Source: Rhodobiaceae bacterium (GTDB taxonomy: Bacteria > Pseudomonadota > Alphaproteobacteria > Parvibaculales > Parvibaculaceae). Taken from it: a stretch of DNA of 8,347 nucleotides. Where the stretch lies: the NCBI GenBank assembly GCA_002401305.2, contig NVSO02000049.1, forward strand, positions 1 to 8,347. Reading direction: 5' to 3'. A program made the position numbers and the translations under genes. Shown one piece after another: positions 1 through 6,851 of the stretch (its first letter is position 1; every line of letters starts with the position of its first letter). The notes beneath the pieces are model-generated. The model was not told the DNA's origin, searched no databases, and saw only the letters and a list, made by a program, of their open reading frames with translations.

Positions 1-255
1 ACGACCGCGAACGATCATATCTTCAGCAACAACTTCGCCATTGATTGTGGCTTTTTCGCCAATGGTCAATGAAACGCTCCGCACGTTACCTTGAACTGTG
101 CCATCAATTTGGATGTCACCTGACGCAATCAAATTACCTTCAACAATCAAATCAGCAGAAATGATTGATGGAGCTGTCCGGCCAGCAGAGCGCTTAGCCG
201 GGACCGGTGCAGAAGATGCAACCGGCTTAGTATTATCCTTGGAACGTGAGAACAT
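1..255 (-). CDS. Bactofilin, N-terminal part (runs off the left edge)
   Basis: Bactofilins are cytoskeletal proteins that polymerise without nucleotide through a right-handed beta-helix core and position cell-wall or morphogenesis enzymes at the inner face of the cytoplasmic membrane. The 85 visible residues start MFSRSKDN, followed by a disordered stretch rich in Pro, Ala, Ser and Lys up to about residue 28. From about residue 30 the bactofilin core begins: ISADLIVEGNLIASGDIQID, then DGTVQGNV and INGEVVAEDM, with the family's short G/V/I-rich beta-helix turns. The N-terminal MFSR resembles the short hydrophobic/basic membrane-targeting tail described for Caulobacter BacA; that role is inferred here. 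The ATG lies 23 bases inside the upstream M23 gene and has an AGG five bases ahead (261-263), with GAGG a little further upstream, so translational coupling is likely. The rest of the core and the C-terminus lie outside the window. Confidence 0.93.
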   Translation of the reverse strand, partial: MFSRSKDNTKPVASSAPVPAKRSAGRTAPSIISADLIVEGNLIASGDIQIDGTVQGNVRSVSLTIGEKATINGEVVAEDMIVRGR

Positions 256-1606
256 AACGACCTGCCTCAATAAACTTAGATGGATCCTGAGCTTTATCTT
301 TGTACCAGACTTCATAGTGAACATGCGGTCCTGTCGAACGACCCGAAGAACCAACACGGCCGACTAACTGGCGGAAGTCAACCTTGTCACCTTTTTTGAC
401 ATGCACGGACTTTAGATGCGCATATCGAGATCTCAACCCATTGCCGTGATTAATCTCGACCAAACGACCGTAAGCAGGTCGGTAGCCAGCGTGTGTCACA
501 ACACCAGGTGCTGTCGCATAAACGGGAGTGCGAAAGGGCGCTCCCATATCTACACCACTGTGATACGCGAACTTCTTTGTAAAAGGGTCAACGCGGCGAC
601 CAAAATCGCTGGTGATCCGTTCATGGTGAAGCGGCGTGCCAAGTGGCACATGAGACAGAGCAATATTTAGGCCAGCCATCCGGTCAAGATTACGGGAGAT
701 CCGATAAACTTGCCGCCCAAAGGCTGCTTCTTCAGAAGAACCTGCCAAGCTTGTTTCTTCATCGGCAAGTGAAATCAGCGGCCCTCCACTGCCAACCCCT
801 TCACTAACCACTTGAGCAACAAACGTTTTTGGCTCCAGCACGCCGGTCATGGTAATCAATGCTTCCATTTCGCGGATCTGCCGGTCGGTTGTTTCTTCCA
901 TTGTATTGATGAATGTCTGCTGAGACCGATCCAGCTCACTCAAGCGTGCTTGAATGGGATCATTAGCATCATTTTCAGAGGCCGATGCCCGCCCGAAAAT
1001 AAGCCCGAGCCCAAATGTGCTCTCGTCAGCTTGTTCAATTCGAGACATTGTATCGTTCTGCAAGGCGGCTGTGTCACGACGGGACACACGTGGCGCCCCA
1101 TTCAGATCCAGTGCCGCCATGAGAACCGTATTGCTACGCGGTCCCGCATACATGTCTTCACGTGTCTCGGCAAATCGTTCGCGCATATTCAATAGCAGCT
1201 CATTTGCAGCCTGCTTTTGCGCAATTATTTTTGTGATGTGGCCGTGCTTAGCTTCCAATTCCCGAGTGGTTGCCAGAAAACGTTCCTGTGCAATCACCAA
1301 CTGTCCGTTCAATTCGTCATACGAGGCTTGCATCTGTGAGACGCGCTCTTCATAGCCTGCTTGCATTTTGACGTATCGTCGGTCTTTCGACGCGATAATT
1401 TGCTCTTTAAAGACAACATTCACTGATGTGAAAGCCACCCAAGATAGAAAGCATAAAGCCACTGCACTCAGACCAAGCTGAGCGAGTGGGGACAGTGAAA
1501 CAAATTGAACCTGCCCATGACTGCGCAGATACAATTGTCGTTCGGTGTAGAGGTGGTGCCATAGCGTTCTCAGCTTATCAGCAATAGTCCCCGTTTGATC
1601 GAGCAT
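233..1606 (-). CDS. Membrane-anchored M23 (LytM-type) peptidoglycan endopeptidase
   Basis: Probable zinc endopeptidase that cuts peptidoglycan cross-links in the periplasm, anchored in the inner membrane. Of 457 residues, about 1-40 are a cytoplasmic tail, about 41-66 one transmembrane helix, and about 75-150 and 215-250 are helical, coiled-coil-like segments. The M23 domain spans about 325-440. Zinc ligands are H349 and D353 (HSGVD) and H430 in HVHYEV; catalytic His candidates are H397 (YAHL) and H428. All are present, so it should be active. Its stop overlaps the bactofilin start by 23 bases. Such pairs are known, for example LmdC/BacA of Hyphomonas neptunium and CcmA with Csd proteins of Helicobacter pylori, where the scaffold positions the hydrolase during shape determination. 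The cytoplasmic tail (LYLRSHGQVQF, about 25-35) is a candidate bactofilin-binding element by analogy. The SD is weak: GAGG is only 1 base and AAAGGG 12 bases from the ATG. I see no better start before the membrane helix. Confidence 0.93.
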   Translation of the reverse strand: MLDQTGTIADKLRTLWHHLYTERQLYLRSHGQVQFVSLSPLAQLGLSAVALCFLSWVAFTSVNVVFKEQIIASKDRRYVKMQAGYEERVSQMQASYDELNGQLVIAQERFLATTRELEAKHGHITKIIAQKQAANELLLNMRERFAETREDMYAGPRSNTVLMAALDLNGAPRVSRRDTAALQNDTMSRIEQADESTFGLGLIFGRASASENDANDPIQARLSELDRSQQTFINTMEETTDRQIREMEALITMTGVLEPKTFVAQVVSEGVGSGGPLISLADEETSLAGSSEEAAFGRQVYRISRNLDRMAGLNIALSHVPLGTPLHHERITSDFGRRVDPFTKKFAYHSGVDMGAPFRTPVYATAPGVVTHAGYRPAYGRLVEINHGNGLRSRYAHLKSVHVKKGDKVDFRQLVGRVGSSGRSTGPHVHYEVWYKDKAQDPSKFIEAGRYVLTFQG

Positions 1607-1627
1607 ACCTCGTAAGTACCCTTTAAG

Positions 1628-1642
1628 TTAACCCCCGCTTAA
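1628..1642. promoter_or_regulatory. Perfect CtrA-type box (TTAA-N7-TTAA)
   Basis: TTAA at 1628-1631 and TTAA at 1639-1642 are separated by exactly seven bases (CCCCCGC). This matches the full consensus bound by CtrA, the cell-cycle response regulator of Alphaproteobacteria. It lies 21 bases upstream of the M23 start codon, in the only gap that could carry the promoter of the M23/bactofilin unit. That distance is short for an activator overlapping the -35 element, so it may be a repressor site, or the transcript may have almost no leader. CtrA control is inferred; only the motif is seen. Confidence 0.55.
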
Positions 1643-1690
1643 CAGGCGTCGATTTCACATCATGCTGACAGCAATATCAACACCGGCAAG

Positions 1691-1713
1691 TTAATATATC
1701 GTGTTAAGGTTAA
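1691..1713. promoter_or_regulatory. Cluster of three TTAA half-sites upstream of the M23 gene
   Basis: TTAA occurs at 1691-1694, 1704-1707 and 1710-1713; the last two form TTAAGGTTAACC. The spacings (9 and 2 bases) do not match the full CtrA box, but TTAACC-like half-sites are known to bind CtrA more weakly. With 1623-1626, 1628-1631 and 1639-1642, the gap of 138 bases holds six TTAA words. The cluster could equally be an AT-rich promoter; no confident -35/-10 pair is seen. Confidence 0.25.
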
Positions 1714-1724
1714 CCCAATGACTG

Positions 1725-1742
1725 AAAAAAGGGCACAAACCC
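1725..1742 (-). terminator. Weak terminator-like hairpin after the DUF455 gene
   Basis: Read on the minus strand just after the DUF455 stop, GGGT-TTGT-GCCC can form a four-pair stem (one G-U pair), followed by six T. The T tract is good but the stem is short, so this is a marginal intrinsic terminator for the peroxiredoxin/DUF455 unit. If it fails, transcription would read on into the M23/bactofilin unit. Confidence 0.3.
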
Positions 1743-1744
1743 AG

Positions 1745-2572
1745 TTAAACTGCGGAAAGCGGCAGATAAAAAATTTCTGTTAAACCAGCTTCTGCGCGGG
1801 CTTCATGGTTAAAGGGGGGCTTCAACTTGCCTCTAAAGTACTGTTGGACCAGCCGATGGAATACTTCATGGGGTGTTTCACCATTTAAATCGGCTAACCA
1901 ATGAAACCATTGCATGCCGACTCGCACGTGACCTTTCTCATCAGCGTAGATCATTTCTAACGTCGCAACGCTTTCTTTGTCCCCCGCGCCTTGCAGTCGT
2001 CGGATCATCCGCGGCGTCACATCCAAGCCGCGCGCCTCCAAAACCAGCGGCACGATGGCCAGCCGCGCCATCATATGATGGCGTGTTTCCAATGCCGCTT
2101 CCCATAATCCATCATGTGCGGGCAGGTCGCCGTAATGCCCGCCGAGCGCAATCAGGCGATCCTCAACGGCTAAAAAGTGTTTGGCTTCTTCATCACCCAC
2201 GCGCATCCAGTCATCAATGAACCCGAGCGGCGGCGGCGGATGGGCAACGCCGTCCTGACGGCAGCCAAAGCGCGCAACCATATCGAAAGCCAAGTCGATG
2301 GCGTTGAGTTCAATATGAGCAAGAGAATGGAGGAGGGCGAACCGTCCCCGTTCGCCGCTTGGATTGCGGCGCGGCATACGTGTCGCTGAAATAAGCTCTG
2401 GCGCATCAGGGCGCGCGGGGCGGTCGGCAGGTTCGTGCCAGAGAGTACAATCATTGGCCAACTCACCGGCACGCCACGCAGCACAAACCGCTTGAGCGGT
2501 CTGGGCTTTTTCAACAGCGTTGGCGGTTTGAAGAATGCGAATTACTTCTTCATTTAGCGTCTTAGATGTCAT
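1745..2572 (-). CDS. DUF455 family ferritin-like protein
   Basis: Recognised as a member of the DUF455 family (Pfam PF04305), predicted soluble ferritin-like four-helix-bundle proteins of unproven function. The 275 residues hold the expected carboxylate/His pattern of a di-iron site: HSLAHIELNAIDL (H82, H86, E88), DEEAKHF with an ExxH at E129/H132, E179 in LVLEARGLD, and a second ExxH at E212/H215 in YADEKGH. Metal binding is inferred from these positions. No signal peptide or membrane segment is seen, so it should be cytoplasmic, and the length looks complete. It starts 37 bases after the peroxiredoxin stop on the same strand, so the two are probably co-transcribed. The stretch before the ATG is AT-rich with no good SD, which leaves the exact start slightly uncertain, though no better downstream start is evident. 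A redox, oxygenase or iron-handling role fits the fold and the neighbour but is not shown. Confidence 0.88.
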   Translation of the reverse strand: MTSKTLNEEVIRILQTANAVEKAQTAQAVCAAWRAGELANDCTLWHEPADRPARPDAPELISATRMPRRNPSGERGRFALLHSLAHIELNAIDLAFDMVARFGCRQDGVAHPPPPLGFIDDWMRVGDEEAKHFLAVEDRLIALGGHYGDLPAHDGLWEAALETRHHMMARLAIVPLVLEARGLDVTPRMIRRLQGAGDKESVATLEMIYADEKGHVRVGMQWFHWLADLNGETPHEVFHRLVQQYFRGKLKPPFNHEARAEAGLTEIFYLPLSAV

Positions 2573-2609
2573 GAAAACTTATTTAAATTCAATTTGTTAG
2601 TGATATTTT

Positions 2610-3092
2610 TTAAAGTGATTTAACAGCGTCTAGCACAGCCTGAGCATGAGCCTTTACACGCACTTTAGGCCAAACAGCAGCGACTTTCCCGGTTTCATCA
2701 ATCAAAAAGGTCGAGCGCACAATGCCCATATAGACTTTGCCGTAGAGTTTCTTCTCCTGCCAAACACCATACTTCTCGATGATGGCACCGTCTTCGTCTG
2801 ATGCCAGAATCAAATTCAGATCATGTTTTGCAATGAACTTGTCATGGCGCTCAACACTGTCTTTTGAAATTCCAATGATGACCGTGTTTTGTGCCTCGAA
2901 CTCTTTCGCCAAAGTGGAAAAGTCAATCGACTCTGTCGTGCAGCCCGGCGTCATGTCTTTGGGGTAAAAATACAGCACCACATTCTGTCCCTTTAATTTG
3001 GACAGTTGGACTTTTGTGTTCTCGCCTTCGCCACTGTCGCGGGGAAGAGTGATCGCAGGGGCCTTTTTACCAACCTCAGGCATCGCAGTCAT
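2610..3092 (-). CDS. bcp: BCP/PrxQ-type thiol peroxiredoxin with a single cysteine
   Basis: Thioredoxin-fold peroxidase of the AhpC/TSA superfamily, BCP (PrxQ) class, which reduces H2O2 and organic hydroperoxides in the cytoplasm. With this start it has 160 residues, a normal length. The peroxidatic motif PKDMTPGCT is complete (PxxxTxxC, Cys at residue 51), as is the active-site Arg in IVRSTFLID (residue 126). The resolving Cys that E. coli BCP carries five residues after the peroxidatic one is Ile here, and there is no other Cys, so recycling needs an external thiol (1-Cys type). I chose the ATG at 3090-3092 because GGAG lies six bases ahead (3099-3102) and the N-terminus then matches the family (MPEVGKKAPAITLP). 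A GTG at 3113 and an ATG at 3104 are in frame upstream but lack SD sequences. It is the first gene of a likely unit with the DUF455 gene. Confidence 0.93.
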   Translation of the reverse strand: MTAMPEVGKKAPAITLPRDSGEGENTKVQLSKLKGQNVVLYFYPKDMTPGCTTESIDFSTLAKEFEAQNTVIIGISKDSVERHDKFIAKHDLNLILASDEDGAIIEKYGVWQEKKLYGKVYMGIVRSTFLIDETGKVAAVWPKVRVKAHAQAVLDAVKSL

Positions 3093-3129
3093 AAGGATCT
3101 CCATATTGGGCACGTCTCAATGTGTCGGG

Positions 3130-3158
3130 CCATGTGTCAGGCTTGGCCAGGCACATGG
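3130..3158. repeat. Inverted repeat, 7-base arms and 15-base loop
   Basis: CCATGTG (3130-3136) and CACATGG (3152-3158) are perfect reverse complements. The element lies 38-66 bases upstream of the chosen bcp start, where an operator or a 5' leader hairpin could sit. No T tract follows on either strand, so it is not a terminator. Function unknown. Confidence 0.35.
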
Positions 3159-3173
3159 AGCTGTAAAATCGTA

Positions 3174-3192
3174 CTGGTAGATGTTCTACCGG
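3174..3192. repeat. Inverted repeat GGTAGA-TGT-TCTACC
   Basis: Perfect 6-base arms at 3176-3181 and 3185-3190 around a 3-base centre. As plus-strand RNA the stem would extend to eight pairs (C3174-G3192 plus a U-G pair). It is followed after four bases by a second inverted repeat of the same geometry. It could be an operator half of a paired site or a leader hairpin; no regulator is identified. Confidence 0.4.
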
Positions 3193-3194
3193 AA

Positions 3195-3209
3195 AAATGC
3201 CCGGCATTT
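3195..3209. repeat. Inverted repeat AAATGC-CCG-GCATTT
   Basis: Perfect 6-base arms (3195-3200, 3204-3209) around a 3-base centre, with the centre 19 bases from that of the preceding repeat. Read on the minus strand it is followed by only two T before C, so it is a poor terminator. Its sequence differs from the neighbouring repeat; only the 6-3-6 geometry is shared. Confidence 0.4.
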
Positions 3210-3269
3210 GTAGATTTTCAACAACTTGCTGCCATATTTCCGGTGTCTTTCAGTCTGCCTGCTCGTAAA

Positions 3270-3283
3270 GCGCACATTTGCGC
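3270..3283. repeat. Inverted repeat GCGCA-CATT-TGCGC
   Basis: Perfect 5-base arms with a 4-base loop, roughly midway between the two divergent starts. A GCGCAG word recurs just downstream. This is short enough to arise by chance in a region of this size. Confidence 0.25.
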
Positions 3284-3403
3284 AGATATGGCGCAGGCTG
3301 ATTTAAAAATATGTGGATCAGATTTGGTTCGAATAGATGCGTCTCGCCAATCATTTATTGATAAAAGCGGGAATCACAGGCATCACCAAATCAAGGTCCA
3401 GTT

Positions 3404-3408
3404 AAGGA
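3404..3408 (+). promoter_or_regulatory. Shine-Dalgarno AAGGA that supports a TTG start
   Basis: AAGGA lies six bases before the TTG at 3415. An in-frame TAA at 3403-3405 rules out a longer form. The first in-frame ATG (3442) has no SD before it, so the SD favours initiation at TTG. Confidence 0.6.
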
Positions 3409-3414
3409 AACGAA

Positions 3415-6400
3415 TTGATTCGTCCCGCCGCAAAATTTTTGATGGAAGCCATCGGCATTGCAGTAGCCGGTGTGGCTGCGCTGATGGGTTTTGCCGCGTG
3501 GCAATTATCCTCCGGCCCGATCTCGCTTTCATTTCTAACGCCAGTGTTCGAACGTTTGGTCAATTCCAACTTCGAGTATGGTCACCTCACGCTGGGCGAT
3601 ACGGTTCTGACTTGGTTGCCTGAGAAGCGCGAATTAGACATTCGACTAATCGACATGACCTTGTACGACGGCTCCAAAACGCCGGTTGTCTCCATTCCTG
3701 AAATTTCATTGGATCTTCATGCGGGCCGTTTGCTGCAAGGGGAACTTGTGCCGCAAAAGGTCGAGTTCTTCAATGTAAAGGCACGTCTTATTCGGCGTGA
3801 GGGCACAGGCGTGCAAATCCAATTGCTCAAGTTGGATGAAGACGAAGAAGTGACAGCGGTGCCTGACAAGCCGATCATCGAGCCCATCTTCGCGGCTCTG
3901 ACGTCTGATGAAGGTGCCGACCCCCTTTTTGCGTATCTCACCCGCTTTGCCATCACAAATGCGCGGTTGGAAATCGTGGATATGATCAATGGCGTGACCT
4001 GGTCCGCTCCTGATGCAAACTTCGTCATCACAAAAGATGAGCACGGCGCAAACGGGATGTTCAAAGCGCAATTGTTGACCGGCGAGGCCAAGCTCGACAT
4101 TGCACTGGAAGGCCGATTGCTTAAAGGAGCTAAAACAGCAACCTTGCAGGCTAAAGCCGGTGGGTTGGTTCCTGCAGCCTTAGGACGGGCAAGCGACGTT
4201 TTCAGCGATTTACTCCCCTTCGATTTCCCCATCAATGCTGAGGGTGAAGTAACAGTCTCGCGTGAAGGGAAGATTTTGTCAGCCGGTCTGCGCATCGACG
4301 CAGGAGAGGGCAGACTTTCCATCCCAGAACTGAATGCGACCCCCATCAATCTAGATGAAGCCCATGCCCAAATTAAACTGGATTCAGTGGCCCAGCATTT
4401 AGAACTCACGTCTCTCTCTTACCGTATTGGAGAAAATCAAGGCACTTTCAAAGGCACCGCAGATTATCAGGTCGCAGGCTATTTTAATGTAACGACGAGC
4501 AAGCTTGACGTCGTGGGCACCGATATTTCTGTCGCCATTCCCGGGTTTTTTGAGAACGTGGCAACTCTGGATCGCGTCGAACTGAAAGGTGAGGTGGATT
4601 TTGAGAATCTAGCCGTGCAGTTCGACAAATTGGCTCTGATCAAAGATGCAGGTAGTTTCACCATCAAAGGTAGTGTCGCCAACGCCCCCGGCCAATCACC
4701 AGCCCTCGATCTAACAGCAGTGATCCATCAATATGACATGCAGGACCTAACCGCGGTTTGGCCCATTCCTTTGGCAACTGGCGCACGGGATTGGGTCGCG
4801 GAAAACCTTAAGCAAGGCACATTGTCCACGGGCAAGGCTCGCGTGGCGCTGCCTGCCGGAATGATTGATGAGTCAGATGCAGGCGCGGCTTTGCCGATGG
4901 AGGCGGTCGATTTCACTTTCCAAGTAGATGATGCGACCCTGAGCTATCTTGGTCCGCTGCCGGCGATGACCCAAACTAATATTAAAGGGCACCTGCAAGG
5001 CGATCGTTTTGATGCATGGGTGGACGGCGGTTTCATTGCGGTCGATGGAGGCAAGTTGGCCATCAGCGACGGGCATTTTGAGGCGTCAGCATTACACATC
5101 TCAGGTGGCCCCGGCCTCATTGATATGACCTTGTCTGGGCAGACCGCCAAAGTATTGACCTATCTGGATCTTGAACCCTTAGGTTTTATTACAAGTTTTG
5201 GCGTTGACCCAAAAATCATCGGCGGCACTTCGGTTGTGACAGCCCATATTGGGTTGCCGTTGAAAAAAGAAGTCATGATGGATGACGTCAGCTTTAACGG
5301 CAAAGCGATTGTTGCGGATCTGACATGGCCTCAGCTCGTTGGAGACATATCGGCAGCCGACGGAAATCTCATTGTAGATGTGACGCGCGACGGCCTTGAA
5401 GCCAATGGCACACTCTCTCTCAATGGCGTGCAAGCGGACCTAAGCTGGGCAGAGAATTTTGACAGCAAAGGCAAACCATCAAGCCACATCAAGCTACGCA
5501 CAACGGTTGATGACGCAGGGCGTGAGGCTTTAGGCCTGTCACTGGAAGACCTCATGGAAGGGCCGGCCACGGTTCACGCGGACATGATCGGCAAGGGCCC
5601 TGATTTGATCAGTGCGGCATTGTCAGTTGATTTTACTGAAACAATTCTCAAAGAAGACGCGATCGGCTGGAAAAAACCCGCAGGCATTCGCGCACTTGCT
5701 ACCATGAATGTGGATTTCCGCGATCCTAAAAAATTCAGCTTCACCGATTTCAAAGTCAAAGGACCCGGCACACACATCGAAGGTCATTTTGTGGTGGATG
5801 AGAACGGCGATACTCTCGAAACAATCTTGCCAATCGTACGGTTGGGAACCGAAACCGACATCTCCATGAGCGCCATCAAAAAAGCCGATGGCGCACTTCA
5901 CATTACCGCCAGCGGTCCCAAGTTTGATGCACGCGGTTTAGCTGACACCGTCCTGCGGGGAGACAACACAGAACCGCCTTTGCCAGAGGCAGACGAATTG
6001 GCAAGCCAGGTTAGTGTGATGGTGTTTGATACAAAATTTGACAGCGCTCTCCTTAATGGAGGGTTACGCATGAGTGATGTAACCGTTACATCCAGACTGG
6101 TAGAGGGGGCTCCCCACCAATTGGCTATACGGGGCCGCCTAAATGCCAAAACACCCATCACCATGGACATCACGCCGCTTGCCAATAACCGTCGTGGGCT
6201 CAATGTGATGACCGATGACGCGGGGCTTCTGCTCAAAAGCCTCGATGTCTATACGAGTATTCAGGGCGGAAAAATGCGAGTGCATGGCATTTTTGATGAT
6301 GCCAAGCCCGGCGGTCCTTTAACCGGTCGGATAGTCATTGAAAAATTCCGAGTGGTAGATGCTCCCGTACTCGCAAGTTTGCTGACGGTCGGCTCTTTTA

Positions 6401-6813
6401 CCGGCATTGGCGATACTTTGTCGGGAGACGGTATTCGGTTTGTGAAACTGGATATCCCGTTCCGAATGACTGAGGAGCGTTTTATTCTTGATGATGCCTC
6501 ACGTCTTTACGGTCCCGCCATGGGCATCACCCTCAAAGGACAGATTGAACGCAAAAAAGGGATCATGGACCTTAACGGCACAGCAGCGCCGGCCTATACG
6601 CTCAACTCGATTTTGGGTGCGGTCCCGATTCTTGGGAATTTGATTGTTGGTCGGGAAGGGGAAGGGCTGATTGGCTTCACCTTTGCCGTCACCGGCCCAC
6701 AGGAAAATCCAAAGATTTCAGTGAACCCCCTGTCCGCATTCGCACCTGGTTTCCTACGTCGTCTGTTTGAGTATAGCGATGACTTGCCACCTGAAGGCAC
6801 GCCGTCCCCCTAG
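3415..6813 (+). CDS. YhdP/AsmA-like (DUF3971) envelope protein
   Basis: A 1132-residue inner-membrane protein of the AsmA-like group, whose E. coli members YhdP, TamB and YdbH carry phospholipid from inner to outer membrane. An N-terminal helix (about 11-32) anchors it with a short cytoplasmic end. The rest is periplasmic and rich in alternating beta strands, as expected for a long hydrophobic groove. The central AVWPIPLATGARDWVAENL (about 447-465) is typical of DUF3971. The C-terminal region, about 960-1120, is very typical of the family: SFTGIGDTLSGDG, then APAYTLNSILGAVPILGN, then ENPKISVNPLSAFAPGFLRR. It ends in a short acidic, Pro-rich tail. The start is a TTG backed by AAGGA; ATG at 3442 (residue 10) is the alternative but would cut into the membrane segment. 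It is read divergently from bcp and converges on tyrS, so it is probably monocistronic. Lipid transfer is inferred from the family. Confidence 0.9.
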   Translation: MIRPAAKFLMEAIGIAVAGVAALMGFAAWQLSSGPISLSFLTPVFERLVNSNFEYGHLTLGDTVLTWLPEKRELDIRLIDMTLYDGSKTPVVSIPEISLDLHAGRLLQGELVPQKVEFFNVKARLIRREGTGVQIQLLKLDEDEEVTAVPDKPIIEPIFAALTSDEGADPLFAYLTRFAITNARLEIVDMINGVTWSAPDANFVITKDEHGANGMFKAQLLTGEAKLDIALEGRLLKGAKTATLQAKAGGLVPAALGRASDVFSDLLPFDFPINAEGEVTVSREGKILSAGLRIDAGEGRLSIPELNATPINLDEAHAQIKLDSVAQHLELTSLSYRIGENQGTFKGTADYQVAGYFNVTTSKLDVVGTDISVAIPGFFENVATLDRVELKGEVDFENLAVQFDKLALIKDAGSFTIKGSVANAPGQSPALDLTAVIHQYDMQDLTAVWPIPLATGARDWVAENLKQGTLSTGKARVALPAGMIDESDAGAALPMEAVDFTFQVDDATLSYLGPLPAMTQTNIKGHLQGDRFDAWVDGGFIAVDGGKLAISDGHFEASALHISGGPGLIDMTLSGQTAKVLTYLDLEPLGFITSFGVDPKIIGGTSVVTAHIGLPLKKEVMMDDVSFNGKAIVADLTWPQLVGDISAADGNLIVDVTRDGLEANGTLSLNGVQADLSWAENFDSKGKPSSHIKLRTTVDDAGREALGLSLEDLMEGPATVHADMIGKGPDLISAALSVDFTETILKEDAIGWKKPAGIRALATMNVDFRDPKKFSFTDFKVKGPGTHIEGHFVVDENGDTLETILPIVRLGTETDISMSAIKKADGALHITASGPKFDARGLADTVLRGDNTEPPLPEADELASQVSVMVFDTKFDSALLNGGLRMSDVTVTSRLVEGAPHQLAIRGRLNAKTPITMDITPLANNRRGLNVMTDDAGLLLKSLDVYTSIQGGKMRVHGIFDDAKPGGPLTGRIVIEKFRVVDAPVLASLLTVGSFTGIGDTLSGDGIRFVKLDIPFRMTEERFILDDASRLYGPAMGITLKGQIERKKGIMDLNGTAAPAYTLNSILGAVPILGNLIVGREGEGLIGFTFAVTGPQENPKISVNPLSAFAPGFLRRLFEYSDDLPPEGTPSP

Positions 6814-6851
6814 CCGAAACTAAACCCACGTAGATCAGCTTAAACGCGCAC
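6814..6851. other. Convergent gap between the YhdP-like gene and the tyrS terminator
   Basis: The stretch just after the YhdP-like stop shows no hairpin followed by T on the plus strand. The hairpin beyond it (6862-6886) lacks a T tract in plus-strand orientation, so the YhdP-like transcript may end by another mechanism or run into the tyrS antisense strand. Confidence 0.5.

Larger units (their letters stand above)
3093..3414. other. Divergent intergenic region between bcp and the YhdP-like gene
   Basis: These 322 bases separate two divergently read genes and should hold both promoters. I found no confident -35/-10 pair on either strand, no CtrA box and no believable small gene. What stands out is a series of short perfect inverted repeats (3130-3158, 3174-3192, 3195-3209, 3270-3283), listed separately. 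A plus-strand open frame crosses the region, but both of its ends are antisense or out of frame to real genes and its composition (many Cys, His, Arg) is that of a shadow. GGAG at 3099-3102 is the bcp SD, and AAGGA at 3404-3408 is the SD of the YhdP-like gene. Confidence 0.6.

Noticed and set aside
812..1355. Two plus-strand open frames opposite the M23 gene
   Set aside because: They are antisense to the coiled-coil part of the peptidase and have no SD or domain support.
2170..2514. 114-codon minus-strand open frame within the DUF455 gene
   Set aside because: It lies in an alternative frame of a gene with clear ferritin-like motifs; its composition (Arg, Leu, Pro) is that of a frame shadow.
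2611..2624. TTAA pair at the end of bcp, resembling a CtrA box
   Set aside because: The spacer is six bases, not seven, and it lies across the bcp stop in general AT-rich sequence.
3371..3421. Two GANTC sites (3371-3375, 3417-3421), possible CcrM methylation sites near the YhdP-like start
   Set aside because: About one such site is expected by chance in a region of this size, so two carry no weight.
3006..3623. 205-codon plus-strand open frame crossing the bcp/YhdP-like intergenic region
   Set aside because: It begins antisense to bcp and ends out of frame inside the YhdP-like gene; it is rich in Cys, His and Arg and shows no recognisable domain.
3717..4409. 230-codon minus-strand open frame within the YhdP-like gene
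   Set aside because: It is antisense to the long, well-supported plus-strand gene and is a Ser/Pro-rich shadow product.
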